From Arthrobacter sp. CDRTa11 (GTDB lineage: Bacteria > Actinomycetota > Actinomycetes > Actinomycetales > Micrococcaceae): a stretch of DNA of 64,000 bases. A program made the position numbers and the translations under genes. Below, one piece after another: positions 25,003-33,478 of the stretch. Every line of letters begins with the position of its first letter. The stretch's first letter is position 1. The notes beneath the pieces are model-generated. The model did not search any database and was not told the DNA's origin. It saw only the letters and a program-made list of their open reading frames with translations. Where the stretch lies: NCBI RefSeq assembly GCF_026427775.1, contig NZ_CP044532.1:1674001-1738000 (forward strand), in the 5' to 3' direction.

Positions 25003-25383
25003 ATGGGTCATGATGCCCACACCCCGGACGCTGCGGCGGCCGTGGACTTCGAACAGGTCCAGTCGACGGAGCGGTTCCAGGAACTGCGCAAACGTCACCG
25101 GAGCTTTGTCTTTCCCATGGCCATTGCATTTCTGCTGTGGTATTTCGCATACGTCCTGCTGGCGGACTATGCCGTCGGCTTTATGTCCACCAAGGTGTGG
25201 GGCAACATCAACATCGGCCTCATCCTGGGGCTGCTCCAGTTCGTCTCCACCTTCGCGATCACAGGCTGGTACGTCAGCTACTCCAACCGGAGGCTTGACC
25301 CCATCGCTGCGGAGATCCGGAACGAAATCGAAGGCCATGAGTTCGACAGGCACGGCAACGTCATCGCAGGAGTGAGCAAATGA
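25003..25383 (+). CDS. DUF485-family inner-membrane protein (YjcH-like)
   Basis: The product is 126 residues. Two membrane helices (FVFPMAIAFLLWYFAYVLLA and INIGLILGLLQFVSTFAITG) with YVSYSNRRLDPIA after them give the DUF485 pattern. These proteins are nearly always encoded directly upstream of an ActP-type symporter, as here: the stop overlaps the symporter start by 4 nt (ATGA). Its biochemical role is unknown; support of the symporter is inferred. GAGGAGGAA gives a strong ribosome site. Confidence 0.9.
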   Translation: MGHDAHTPDAAAAVDFEQVQSTERFQELRKRHRSFVFPMAIAFLLWYFAYVLLADYAVGFMSTKVWGNINIGLILGLLQFVSTFAITGWYVSYSNRRLDPIAAEIRNEIEGHEFDRHGNVIAGVSK

Positions 25384-26996
25384 TCGGGATACCAGCAGTG
25401 GTGGATGTTGCCGCCCTCAAAGACACCACGCTTCTCAACATGGGGATCTTCGGACTGTTCGTCGCGGTGACCATGGTTATTGTGCTCAGGGCCAGCCGGA
25501 ACAACAAAACAGCCGCCGACTACTACGCCGCGGGCCGCTCCTTCACAGGATCCCAGAACGGTACCGCGATCGCAGGCGATTATCTTTCCGCCGCATCGTT
25601 CCTGGGCATTACAGGCGCCATCGCCATCAACGGCTACGACGGCTTTATGTACTCCATCGGCTTCCTGGTGGCCTGGCTCGTGGCGCTGCTCCTGGTGGCC
25701 GAACTGCTCCGGAACACAGGCAAATTCACCATGGCCGACGTTCTCTCCTTCCGGCTGAAGCAGCGGCCCGTCCGCATCGCAGCAGCCATCTCCACGCTTG
25801 CCGTCTGCTTTTTCTACCTGCTGGCACAGATGGCCGGAGCGGGCAGCCTGATTTCGCTGCTGCTGGGCATCAGCGACTGGGGCGGCCAGGCCCTGGTGAT
25901 CATCGTCGTCGGCGCCCTGATGATCATGTACGTGCTGATCGGCGGGATGAAGGGCACCACCTGGGTCCAGATCATCAAGGCGATCCTGCTCATTGCCGGC
26001 GCCGCAGTGATGACGTTCTGGGTTCTGGCCATCTACGGCTTCAACCTCTCCAGCCTCCTGGGGGCGGCAGTGGACACCGCCGGCAACCCCGCTGTGCTGA
26101 ATCCCGGACTGCAGTACGGCAAGTCTGAAACCTCCAAGCTGGACTTTATGTCCCTGGGCCTTGCATTGGTCCTGGGCACTGCAGCCCTTCCGCACGTCCT
26201 GATGCGCTTCTACACCGTCCCCACGGCCAAGGAAGCCCGGAAGTCCGTGGTCTGGTCCATCTGGCTGATCGGCCTGTTCTACCTGTTCACGCTGGTCCTC
26301 GGGTACGGCGCCGCTGCGCTGGTAGGAGCAGACACCATCAAGTCCGCTCCGGGCGGCGTAAACTCCGCCGCGCCTCTGCTGGCCTTCCACCTCGGCGGGC
26401 CGCTCCTGCTGGGCTTCATCTCGGCCGTCGCCTTCGCCACCATCCTGGCCGTGGTGGCCGGCCTGACCATCACCGCGGCAGCCTCCTTTGCCCACGATAT
26501 CTATGCCAGTGTCATCTCCAAGGGCAAGGCCGACGCCGACACGGAAGTTAAGGTGGCACGGCGCACCGTTGTGGTCATTGGAGTCATGGCGATCCTGGGC
26601 GGCATCCTGGCCAACGGCCAGAACGTTGCCTTCCTGGTGGCACTGGCCTTCGCGGTGGCTGCCTCGGCGAACCTTCCCACAATCATCTATTCGCTCTTCT
26701 GGCGCCGGTTCACCACCCAGGGTGCGGTGTGGAGCATGTACGGCGGTTTGGGATCGGCCATTGTCCTGATCATCTTCTCGCCCGTGGTTTCGGGCGCGGC
26801 CACTTCCATGATCAAGGACGTCAACTTTGCGCTCTTCCCGTTGAGCAACCCCGGCATCGTCTCCATCCCGCTCGCCTTCCTGCTGGGCTGGCTGGGCACG
26901 GTGCTTGATAAGAAGCGCGAGGACAGCGGCAAGCAGGCCGAGATGGAAGTCAGGTCACTCACCGGGGTTGGCGCCGAGAAGGCCTCCAACCACTGA
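25380..26996 (+). CDS. Cation/acetate symporter, ActP-like
   Basis: The product is 538 residues with about 13 membrane segments. It belongs to the SSS family and should take up acetate or a related short monocarboxylate with sodium or protons. Diagnostic parts are ADYYAAGRSFTGSQNGTAIA, GDYLSAASFLGITG, and AALPHVLMRFYTVPTAKEAR. It forms an operon with DUF485 and is preceded by a CRP-type box. A second, divergent SSS symporter at 20989-22479 lies on the other side of the sensor pair. A terminator follows at 27056. Confidence 0.93.
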   Translation: MIGIPAVVDVAALKDTTLLNMGIFGLFVAVTMVIVLRASRNNKTAADYYAAGRSFTGSQNGTAIAGDYLSAASFLGITGAIAINGYDGFMYSIGFLVAWLVALLLVAELLRNTGKFTMADVLSFRLKQRPVRIAAAISTLAVCFFYLLAQMAGAGSLISLLLGISDWGGQALVIIVVGALMIMYVLIGGMKGTTWVQIIKAILLIAGAAVMTFWVLAIYGFNLSSLLGAAVDTAGNPAVLNPGLQYGKSETSKLDFMSLGLALVLGTAALPHVLMRFYTVPTAKEARKSVVWSIWLIGLFYLFTLVLGYGAAALVGADTIKSAPGGVNSAAPLLAFHLGGPLLLGFISAVAFATILAVVAGLTITAAASFAHDIYASVISKGKADADTEVKVARRTVVVIGVMAILGGILANGQNVAFLVALAFAVAASANLPTIIYSLFWRRFTTQGAVWSMYGGLGSAIVLIIFSPVVSGAATSMIKDVNFALFPLSNPGIVSIPLAFLLGWLGTVLDKKREDSGKQAEMEVRSLTGVGAEKASNH

Positions 26997-27055
26997 CCAC
27001 CAGGAGTGTCCACAGAAACTGAGTCGCCCGGCGGCTTAGCAGCTGTTCACAACGG

Positions 27056-27090
27056 AAGGAGTCCCTGTGCCAAGGCACGGGGACTCCTTT
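27056..27090. terminator. Bidirectional terminator between actP and the convergent gene
   Basis: AAGGAGTCCC pairs with GGGACTCCTT, and the inner TGTGCC with GGCACG, giving a stem of about 15 bp ending in TTT. It lies between converging genes. Confidence 0.85.
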
Positions 27091-27113
27091 CGCGCGCTTA
27101 GTGTTGATTGCGC

Positions 27114-27800
27114 TTAGTGACGATGCTCGCCAGACTGATTGTGGTCAAAGGGGGATACAGGCCCGCTGTCCTGACCATGCTGACCGTGAGGGACCGCAAA
27201 CTGTCCGGCCGTGGAGGCGGCAAGGCCCGGCGTCGCGATTCCTGCCACCAGCACGGCACCGGCGAAGGCACCGAGCAGGAGGCGTCCCGGCCGGACGGCG
27301 GCGGGAGCCCCGCCGTCGTCGACACCGTTAACCTTCCCGCGGCCCAGCCGTCGATCCCGCCGGCGCAGCCAGGCGAGGGATCCAACCATCATGAGTGTCA
27401 GCAGCAGCGCCGTCAGATGGCTCAGGCTGAGGCTGGACCCGGTGGCCCCTCGCCAGATAGTGGCGGCGGCATGGACCGCGGCGGCAACCATCAGCATCAC
27501 CAGCGACAGGCCCGGCGCCGGGATCCGCCCCCGGCTAAGGGCCAGGACAGTCCCACCGATCAGTGCCGTTCCCCACAGCCCGGCAAGGACTCCGAAAACG
27601 ACCTGGGCCGAGTCGCCGGACCCGTCCGGACCGGCAAACAGGCTTGAGGAAACGGCGAGGTTTACCGAACCCGCCCCGAAACCTGCAAAGCCCGCGAAGA
27701 GCCGGACCACTGCCGTGGAACCGGCGGCGGGATCGAAGGCCACAGGTTCCCTGGCCACAGCCTGGGATGTTGCAGGCTGGGAAACGGCAGCTGTGTCCAT
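27114..27800 (-). CDS. Multi-pass membrane protein with His-rich tail, unknown function
   Basis: The product is 228 residues with about five hydrophobic segments (for example SGDSAQVVFGVLAGLWGTAL and LTALLLTLMMVGSLAWL). The C-terminus is rich in His (HGQHGQ, then HNQSGEHRH), which could bind a metal. I recognise no family. It starts 5 nt after the DUF4383 gene, so the two are one transcription unit of small membrane proteins. Confidence 0.65.
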   Translation of the reverse strand: MDTAAVSQPATSQAVAREPVAFDPAAGSTAVVRLFAGFAGFGAGSVNLAVSSSLFAGPDGSGDSAQVVFGVLAGLWGTALIGGTVLALSRGRIPAPGLSLVMLMVAAAVHAAATIWRGATGSSLSLSHLTALLLTLMMVGSLAWLRRRDRRLGRGKVNGVDDGGAPAAVRPGRLLLGAFAGAVLVAGIATPGLAASTAGQFAVPHGQHGQDSGPVSPFDHNQSGEHRH

Positions 27801-27805
27801 GGCAG

Positions 27806-28210
27806 TTAGGCCCGGGCGGTGGCGGGGGACTTGTCCAGCGAGAGGCCCACGCCCAGGAGCAGCACGGCACTGGCCAGGTGGAGCACGTTGTCTGCGCCGT
27901 TAAGGGCAATGATATTCAGCGGCGAACTCAGCAGGAACAGACCAAGAACGCCCACCAGGAGGTACACAGCCCCAACCCCGGCGTTCACGGTGCGGGCAAG
28001 CGCGGTGCTCTTCAGCCCGGCATAAAGCAGAGCCGCGCCGATGGCCAGGTGGATGATGTTGTGCAGCGGGTTGACCTCGAAAATGATGAGGTTGGCGCCT
28101 TCGGTGGCGAAAAAGCCTATCCCGGAGGTCACGGCGAAGCCGAGGAGACCAACAAGGAGGTAGACAGCGCCGAAGACGGTGGCGATAAGACGGTTCGGTG
28201 ATGTGCGCAT
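27806..28210 (-). CDS. DUF4383-family membrane protein
   Basis: The product is 134 residues with four membrane helices. Repeated patterns VYLLVGLLGF and VYLLVGVLGLFLLSS, with NPLHNIIHLAIGAALLYAG between and ADNVLHLASAVLLLGVG after, are the DUF4383 signature. These proteins are common in actinobacteria and have no known role. The ATG at 28210 has AAGGA upstream; the open frame extends to 28291 without merit. It is co-transcribed with the His-tailed membrane protein. Confidence 0.82.
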   Translation of the reverse strand: MRTSPNRLIATVFGAVYLLVGLLGFAVTSGIGFFATEGANLIIFEVNPLHNIIHLAIGAALLYAGLKSTALARTVNAGVGAVYLLVGVLGLFLLSSPLNIIALNGADNVLHLASAVLLLGVGLSLDKSPATARA

Positions 28211-28422
28211 GGCCCGAAATCCTTCCGGTAGGGCAGGGATGTGCCATCCCAGCCAGACTGTGGGATCCCGGACGGGACCCTCAGAAGGCAATTCGGACCA
28301 TGGGTTGATGCGGATGGGTGAGGATGTGATTTTCCTTGGAACTATTCCGGGATGTCATCGAACCGGAGCGATAGTGCGGGCCGGGCAACGCTTGAAGATG
28401 CGACCTCTGCCGACTAGAGGCG

Positions 28423-28435
28423 TAGCCTTACCGGC
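28423..28435 (+). promoter_or_regulatory. Leaderless promoter before the lipoprotein gene
   Basis: TAGCCT at 28423-28428 is followed by 7 nt and the ATG at 28436. No Shine-Dalgarno is present. Confidence 0.4.
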
Positions 28436-29218
28436 ATGGGGAAACTGTCAACAGCCGTAGTGCGACTCACGGTGGTCAGCGGGGCCGTGATCTCGTTGGG
28501 GACCGGGTGCGCGCCGTCCGGACAGTCCGCTGATAGCCCGGCCACCGCCACGGCCTTAGACGATCAACCCGATGTGGTGCTGTGCCAGGGTAACAAGGTG
28601 CCGCTGCAGGCGCTGGAGAACCCGAGACCGGCGAGCGAGCTCCCACCCGATGCCGCACCGGCCCTGGACGGCCGCGATGTCCCGCAGTTCGACCCAGTCG
28701 AATGGCTGATTGCGCAGGAGAGCAGTGATCGGGTGATGCTCATGAACAAGCTCGCAGTTCCGGACGATGACGGCCAAGGCGATGTCCGCGAGTACGAGTA
28801 CATTGTCATCTCCACCAACTCCATGGCATCAGAACCAGGCAAGCCGGTGTGGGCAGTCGTCGAGGCATCGACCTGCTCGCCCACACTGGACCTCGGCGAC
28901 ATTAGGGCCGGGGCGGTCACTCTCGATCCCTCGTTGCCGCCCGCTCCTGAGTCCGACCGCCTCGCACTGCTAGTCACGGAGTTCGACTGCAATTCGGGTC
29001 AAAGCGCCGAGGGACGGATCGAAGTCATTAAGCTCGCCGAAACCGAGTCCACGGTCGAGATCGTCATTGGGGTGCGGGCATCGGGTGCGCAGGTGGCCTC
29101 GTGTCAGGGAAATCCGGCCACACCATTTACGGTCGATCTCGAGCGGCCGCTTGGCCACCGTGCCATTCTGAACGCCGCCGTCATGCCCTCGCGCCAGATC
29201 ACTGCATCAGTCCGATAG
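28436..29218 (+). CDS. Predicted lipoprotein, unknown function
   Basis: The product is 260 residues. A signal peptide ends in a lipobox (SLGTGC, Cys about 25), predicting an outer-face membrane anchor. The mature part is acidic, with no repeat or catalytic motif that I can identify; two Cys pairs (VLCQGN and ASTCSP; FDCNSG and ASCQGN) may form disulfides. The start is supported by the TAGCCT box 7 nt upstream. It is followed by an acetyltransferase gene 57 nt later. Confidence 0.7.
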   Translation: MGKLSTAVVRLTVVSGAVISLGTGCAPSGQSADSPATATALDDQPDVVLCQGNKVPLQALENPRPASELPPDAAPALDGRDVPQFDPVEWLIAQESSDRVMLMNKLAVPDDDGQGDVREYEYIVISTNSMASEPGKPVWAVVEASTCSPTLDLGDIRAGAVTLDPSLPPAPESDRLALLVTEFDCNSGQSAEGRIEVIKLAETESTVEIVIGVRASGAQVASCQGNPATPFTVDLERPLGHRAILNAAVMPSRQITASVR

Positions 29219-29275
29219 TGGGCTGGCTTGCGGTCAATCGGTGGTTGCGGCGATGCTCGAGACGTGGAGGACAAC

Positions 29276-29728
29276 GTGATCGTTAGATCGGCCCAGCCCG
29301 AAGACGTTCCGGGATTGGCCGCCTTGAAGGAAGCCTGGGCCCAACTGTCCCACCCCGTATCCGAGTCCGAGCGGCGAGAGTTTGCTGAAGACCTTGCTGC
29401 CTGGATGCGTTCACAGGGGCAGGCGCTACTGTGCCATGTGGCCGAAGCCGACGGTCAGCTTGTTGGCATGGCGTGGCTGGTGCTCTTCGAGCGGGTTCCG
29501 GACATCCATGATCGAACTCGCCTCACAGGTGACATTCAGAGCGTGTACGTGCTTCCGCAACACCGGCAGCGGGGGATCGGCCGCGCGCTGGTCCGCTCAT
29601 TGATCGACGCGGCAGACGAGCGAGGCGTGCCGAGAGTGACTGTGAGCGCAAATGCCGCCGCCGCTGCGATGTATTCAGCAGAGGGCTTTGGAACTGCACG
29701 CTATCTGCTTGAACGATCTCATCGATAG
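29276..29728 (+). CDS. GNAT-family N-acetyltransferase
   Basis: The product is 150 residues. It has the acetyl-CoA binding motif A, SVYVLPQHRQRGIGRALV, and the usual C-terminal ASANAAAAAMYSAEGFGT-like segment (VSANAAAAAMYSAEGFG). It should transfer an acetyl group to an amine of a small molecule or protein; the substrate cannot be read. GGAGG lies 6 nt before the GTG at 29276. Confidence 0.85.
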   Translation: MIVRSAQPEDVPGLAALKEAWAQLSHPVSESERREFAEDLAAWMRSQGQALLCHVAEADGQLVGMAWLVLFERVPDIHDRTRLTGDIQSVYVLPQHRQRGIGRALVRSLIDAADERGVPRVTVSANAAAAAMYSAEGFGTARYLLERSHR

Positions 29729-29778
29729 GCCCTGCTTTTCGATCGTGATGCCCGCGAGTTCCAACGGCGCTCCACCTG

Positions 29779-30420
29779 CTATTCCTGGGGGCGCAGTTTG
29801 ATGTTGATCATCTTGAGCTCGTCCTGGCCTTCAAAGCGGTAGGTGAGGTCAACTTTTTTGTCGTCGTCGCAGGTGATGAGGCCTGCGATGTCCGCGGATT
29901 TGGTGCCGTTCTCTGACGTAACCTGCACGTCGTTGTACTCCGGCTTGCAGGAGTCATTCAGCTCCAGGCTGGCGATCCCCTCAATAAAGGTCTCTTTCGT
30001 CAGCTGGTCATGCAGGGCGGGGTCCAGGTAGCCATAGGCCTGGTCAGTGTCGCCGGAAATGACCAGCTTGGTGAAGTCGTCCGCGAGTCCCCGCGCTTGA
30101 TTCGTGGCGCTGCCCACAACGTTGACCAGAATGATCAGGCCAATGATGACCAGCAGCAGGACCCCACCGGCGCTTCCCAGGATGATCCACAGCTTCCTGC
30201 GGCTCTTGACGGGAGGCTGCTGGCCGGGGAGTCCGAAGGGGTTAGGGTCGCGGCCCGGGTTCCCGCTTTGGGCCGGAGCCGGATACGTGCCTCCAGGCTG
30301 ATGCTGCGGAGGCGCAGGCTGCATCTGTGGCGATACCGGCTGCATTTGTGGCGATGCCGGTGCCGCCGGAGCTGCCGGCGATCCGGCGTCGGGCTGGTAC
30401 GGTTCCCGAGGAATGCTCAA
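29779..30420 (-). CDS. Membrane-anchored protein with proline/glutamine-rich N-terminus
   Basis: The product is 213 residues. An N-terminal cytoplasmic region rich in Pro, Gln and Ala (repeats of SPQMQP) is followed by a membrane helix (LWIILGSAGGVLLLVIIGLI) about residue 77 and an extracytoplasmic domain of about 110 residues containing FTKLVISGDTDQAYGYLDPA, a pattern seen in DUF4878/LumP-like lipoproteins and stress proteins. Two Cys (DSCKP and LITCDDD) may pair. The start is TTG with GGAAAGG 7 nt upstream. Function unknown. Confidence 0.7.
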   Translation of the reverse strand: MSIPREPYQPDAGSPAAPAAPASPQMQPVSPQMQPAPPQHQPGGTYPAPAQSGNPGRDPNPFGLPGQQPPVKSRRKLWIILGSAGGVLLLVIIGLIILVNVVGSATNQARGLADDFTKLVISGDTDQAYGYLDPALHDQLTKETFIEGIASLELNDSCKPEYNDVQVTSENGTKSADIAGLITCDDDKKVDLTYRFEGQDELKMINIKLRPQE

Positions 30421-30613
30421 GATGGAGCCTTTCCGGCAGCGTAAGTTCGCACTGCCTTTTTGCAGGGACCCGCTGACCGGCGCCCCATCGATTCAACTGG
30501 GACCAGCCTATAACCCGGCACGAAGGCTCCCGTACACGGCAAGGACAGGTTAAGCCGGGGCCCGTTGAGGCATGGCACGGGGGCGCCCTGCGCGGCAGAG
30601 GGCTGCCGGAGTT

Positions 30614-31087
30614 TCAGCCGTCGCCCGATCCCCGGTCCAGCAGGGGTTGGATGCGGAAAGGAATAAGCTCACCCATGGCAAGGGCAGTGTCCGTACGGTC
30701 CACGCCGTCACACGCCAGGATCTTGCCGTTGATCCTGAACAGGTCCTCGGCGTCCAGGGCTACAACGCGGAGCAGAAGGTCGGCGGACCCGGTGAGGCCA
30801 TACCCTTCCAGGATCTCGGGAACGCCGGCAAGGTCATGGGCCAGCTGGCCCAGCTTCTGCTGCTGGACATGCACTGAGATAAACGCCATCAGGGGGTAGC
30901 CCAGCGACGCCGGGTTGATGCGCCGCTCGAAGGAGAGGAAGACGTGCTTCTTCTCCAGCTGCGCCATCCGCGCCTGCACGGTGTTTCGGGACAGTCCCAG
31001 CTTCTGCGCGAGTGCCACAACGGTGCGGCGGGGGTCGTTCGCCAAAGCTGAAAGCAGGCGAGTGTCTGTGCCATCCAAAGCTTGCAT
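30614..31087 (-). CDS. Lrp/AsnC-family transcription regulator
   Basis: The product is 157 residues. The N-terminal helix-turn-helix (DTRLLSALANDPRRTVVALA, then LGLSRNTVQARMAQLEKK) is followed by a RAM ligand-binding domain (AFISVHVQQQKLGQLA, YGLTGSADLLLRVVALDAED). It probably senses a branched-chain amino acid or keto acid. It is divergent from the BCKDH operon and should control it, as BkdR does in Pseudomonas. The start at 31087 gives the usual Lrp beginning (MQALDGTD); the frame extends to 31105. A palindrome overlaps its own start codon. Confidence 0.92.
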   Translation of the reverse strand: MQALDGTDTRLLSALANDPRRTVVALAQKLGLSRNTVQARMAQLEKKHVFLSFERRINPASLGYPLMAFISVHVQQQKLGQLAHDLAGVPEILEGYGLTGSADLLLRVVALDAEDLFRINGKILACDGVDRTDTALAMGELIPFRIQPLLDRGSGDG

Positions 31088-31137
31088 AATGCGCAACGCT
31101 AGCACGGTCTGAACAACCGGAATAGAGCATTATGCTC
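31084..31137. promoter_or_regulatory. Phased palindromes in the Lrp-bkd intergenic region
   Basis: GCAT-A-ATGC at 31084-31092 and GAGCAT-T-ATGCTC at 31125-31137 share a core, with centres 43 bp apart (about four helical turns). A half-site GAGCAT occurs again at 31166-31171, 41 bp further on. Lrp-family proteins bind phased sites of this sort. Confidence 0.5.
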
Positions 31138-31170
31138 AGTTTTTGCCGAAGTGGTTGTACCCCCTGAGCA

Positions 31171-31188
31171 TTGTGAGTATGGTCACAA
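31171..31188. promoter_or_regulatory. CRP/GlxR box before the BCKDH operon
   Basis: TTGTGA-GTATGG-TCACAA is a perfect match to the TGTGA-N6-TCACA consensus, with an extra symmetric pair. It lies 94 bp before the E1-alpha start and overlaps the third Lrp-like half-site. Confidence 0.7.
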
Positions 31189-31281
31189 TTATCCGGGGCA
31201 ACGGCGCCCGGGCGGCCGGCATCCGGCGGGACCACAAGTCCCCAGGAGCGGGTCAAACGACGTGAGAAGGTACGGGCGATC

Positions 31282-32460
31282 GTGTCTACAGACGAAGCGG
31301 GCCAGGGCGGACCAAGCTCCCGTGGCCAGGGCAACAGTGCAGAACACCACGGCGGATCCGGCAGGAGTCTGATCCAGCTGATCACCCCCGCGGGGGAGCG
31401 GATCAGCCATCCGGAATTCGATCCCTGGCTACAGGACATCACGGACGAGCACCTATGTTCCCTCTATGAGGACATGACGGTTATCCGGCGGATCGACGTC
31501 GAGGCCACCGCCCTGCAGCGGCAGGGTGAACTGGCCCTCTGGCCCCCGCTGTTGGGCCAGGAGGCATCGCAGATCGGCTCGGGCAGGGCCCTGCGCCAGG
31601 ATGACTTTGTCTTCTCCAGTTACCGTGAGAATGGCGTGGCGTATTGCCGCGGGGTTGACCTGACCAGCATCATTCGGGTGTGGCGGGGGAACGCATCATC
31701 CGGATGGAACCCGTACACCATCAACATGGCAACTCCGCAGATCATCATCGGCGCCCAGACCCTGCACGCCACGGGGTATGCCATGGGAATCCAGAACGAC
31801 GGCGCGGACGCCGTGGCGGTGACCTACTTTGGTGATGGCGCCACCAGCGAGGGCGACCTGAACGAGGCCATGGTTTTCGCTGCCAGCTTCCAGGCGCCGG
31901 TGGTCTTCTTCTGCCAGAACAACCACTGGGCCATCTCGGAGCCCGTCCGGCTGCAGTCCCACGTCCACCTTGCGGACCGGGCCACCGGCTTCGGTATTCC
32001 CAGCCTGCGGGTGGACGGAAACGATGTCCTGGCCGTGATGGCGGCGACGCGCGTCGCCCTGGACCGGGCCAGGCGCGGGGGCGGGCCCACCTTTATTGAA
32101 GCCGTCACCTACCGCATGGGCCCGCACACCACGGCCGATGACCCCACCCGCTACCGGGATGCCAACGAACTCGAGGACTGGGCCGCCAAAGATCCCATCT
32201 GGCGGGTGAAATCCCTGCTGGAACGCAAGGGCCTCCTGACGGAAGAGCTGCAGCGGCACGTGGACGACAAAGCCGACTCCGTAGCCCGCGAGATGCGTCT
32301 GGCCTGCACGTCCCTGCCCGAGCCGGAACCCCTGGATGTCTTCAAGCATGTCTACAGCTCGCCCAACACGTGGCTCGACCGGCAGCAGGACCACTACTCC
32401 CGTTACCTGGCTTCCTTCGGCGACCCCGCAGGAGCCCCGTCAGAAGAAGGTGCACGCTGA
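31282..32460 (+). CDS. Branched-chain 2-oxoacid dehydrogenase E1 alpha subunit
   Basis: The product is 392 residues. With E1 beta it decarboxylates 2-oxoacids from Val, Leu and Ile on thiamine diphosphate. The ThDP signature GDGATSEGDLNEAMVFAASF-type motif is clear about residue 190, with NNHWAISEPV after it and YRMGPHTTADDPTRYR near residue 277, which resembles BCKDH and actinobacterial PdhA. Start: GTG at 31282 with GAGAAGG upstream. It overlaps the E1 beta start by one base (TGATG). Substrate choice (branched-chain versus pyruvate) is inferred from the downstream leucine genes. Confidence 0.9.
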   Translation: MSTDEAGQGGPSSRGQGNSAEHHGGSGRSLIQLITPAGERISHPEFDPWLQDITDEHLCSLYEDMTVIRRIDVEATALQRQGELALWPPLLGQEASQIGSGRALRQDDFVFSSYRENGVAYCRGVDLTSIIRVWRGNASSGWNPYTINMATPQIIIGAQTLHATGYAMGIQNDGADAVAVTYFGDGATSEGDLNEAMVFAASFQAPVVFFCQNNHWAISEPVRLQSHVHLADRATGFGIPSLRVDGNDVLAVMAATRVALDRARRGGGPTFIEAVTYRMGPHTTADDPTRYRDANELEDWAAKDPIWRVKSLLERKGLLTEELQRHVDDKADSVAREMRLACTSLPEPEPLDVFKHVYSSPNTWLDRQQDHYSRYLASFGDPAGAPSEEGAR

Positions 32461-33470
32461 TGACCCAGATGACCTTTGCCCGCGCCATTAATGCCGGCCT
32501 GCGCAAGTCCCTCGAGAACGATCCCAAGGTCATCCTGATGGGGGAGGACATCGGCACCCTCGGTGGTGTTTTCAGGGTGACGGACGGGCTCCAAAAAGAC
32601 TTCGGCAAACATCGGGTGGTGGATACCCCGCTGGCCGAATCCGCGATCATCGGCACCGCCGTCGGCCTGGCCTACCGGGGCTACCGTCCTGTGGTGGAAA
32701 TCCAGTTCGACGGTTTCATCTACCCCGCGTTCGACCAGATCGTGAGCCAGGTGGCCAAGCTGCATTACCGGACCCAGGGTGCTGTCAAAATGCCCATCAC
32801 CATCCGCGTGCCTTTTGGCGGCGGCATTGGCTCGCCCGAGCATCACTCGGAATCTCCGGAGGCCTACTTCACCCACACCTCAGGCCTGCGCGTGGTCAGC
32901 GTATCCAACCCCCAGGACGCCCACACGGTCATTCAGCAGGCCATTTCCTGCGATGATCCGGTGCTGTATTTCGAACCCAAGCGCCGCTACCACGACAAGG
33001 GCGAAGTGGATGAGTCGCTCGATCCGCGGACCGCGCTGCCGATGGACGCAGCCCGGGTGCTCACGCAGGGCACGGATGTCACTTTGGTGGCCTATGGCCC
33101 CCTGGTCAAGACCGCGCTGGATGCCGCCATCGCCGCCGCGGACGAAGGAGTGTCCATCGAAGTCATCGACCTGCGCTCGCTGGCCCCCGTGGACTACGCC
33201 ACGCTGGAGGCCTCGGTGCGGAAGACGGGCCACCTGGTCATAACCCATGAAGCAGGCCAGTCCGGCGGGCTGGGGGCCGAGGTTGCGGCCAGCATCACCG
33301 AACGGTGTTTCTACCATCTGGAGGCAGCGCCGGTCCGGGTTACCGGCTTTGACATTCCCTACCCCTATTCCAAGCTGGAAATGCACCACCTTCCGGGGCT
33401 GGACAGGATCCTTGACGGTGTGGACCGCGCCCTGGGCCGCCCCAACTCGCTCAGCGGGCTGGAAGGGTGA
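32460..33470 (+). CDS. Branched-chain 2-oxoacid dehydrogenase E1 beta subunit
   Basis: The product is 336 residues, typical for E1 beta. Conserved segments are VILMGEDIGTLGGVFRVTDG, FGKHRVVDTPLAESAIIG, GGIGSPEHHSESPEAYFTHT and HEAGQSGGLGAEVAA. It forms the alpha2-beta2 E1 with the preceding gene, with which it overlaps by one base. The start codon ATGACCCAG at 32460 is coupled; the frame is open further upstream but that would overlap E1 alpha by 90 nt. Confidence 0.93.
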   Translation: MTQMTFARAINAGLRKSLENDPKVILMGEDIGTLGGVFRVTDGLQKDFGKHRVVDTPLAESAIIGTAVGLAYRGYRPVVEIQFDGFIYPAFDQIVSQVAKLHYRTQGAVKMPITIRVPFGGGIGSPEHHSESPEAYFTHTSGLRVVSVSNPQDAHTVIQQAISCDDPVLYFEPKRRYHDKGEVDESLDPRTALPMDAARVLTQGTDVTLVAYGPLVKTALDAAIAAADEGVSIEVIDLRSLAPVDYATLEASVRKTGHLVITHEAGQSGGLGAEVAASITERCFYHLEAAPVRVTGFDIPYPYSKLEMHHLPGLDRILDGVDRALGRPNSLSGLEG

Positions 33471-33478
33471 GCGCCACC

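Noticed and set aside
25278..26495. 405-codon minus-strand frame opposite actP
   Set aside because: Antisense shadow of a clear symporter; composition is Gly/Gln/His-rich with no domain.
28436..29728. Horizontally acquired pair (lipoprotein and GNAT)
   Set aside because: Codon use looks slightly different from the neighbours, but there is no mobility gene, repeat or border to support a transfer claim.
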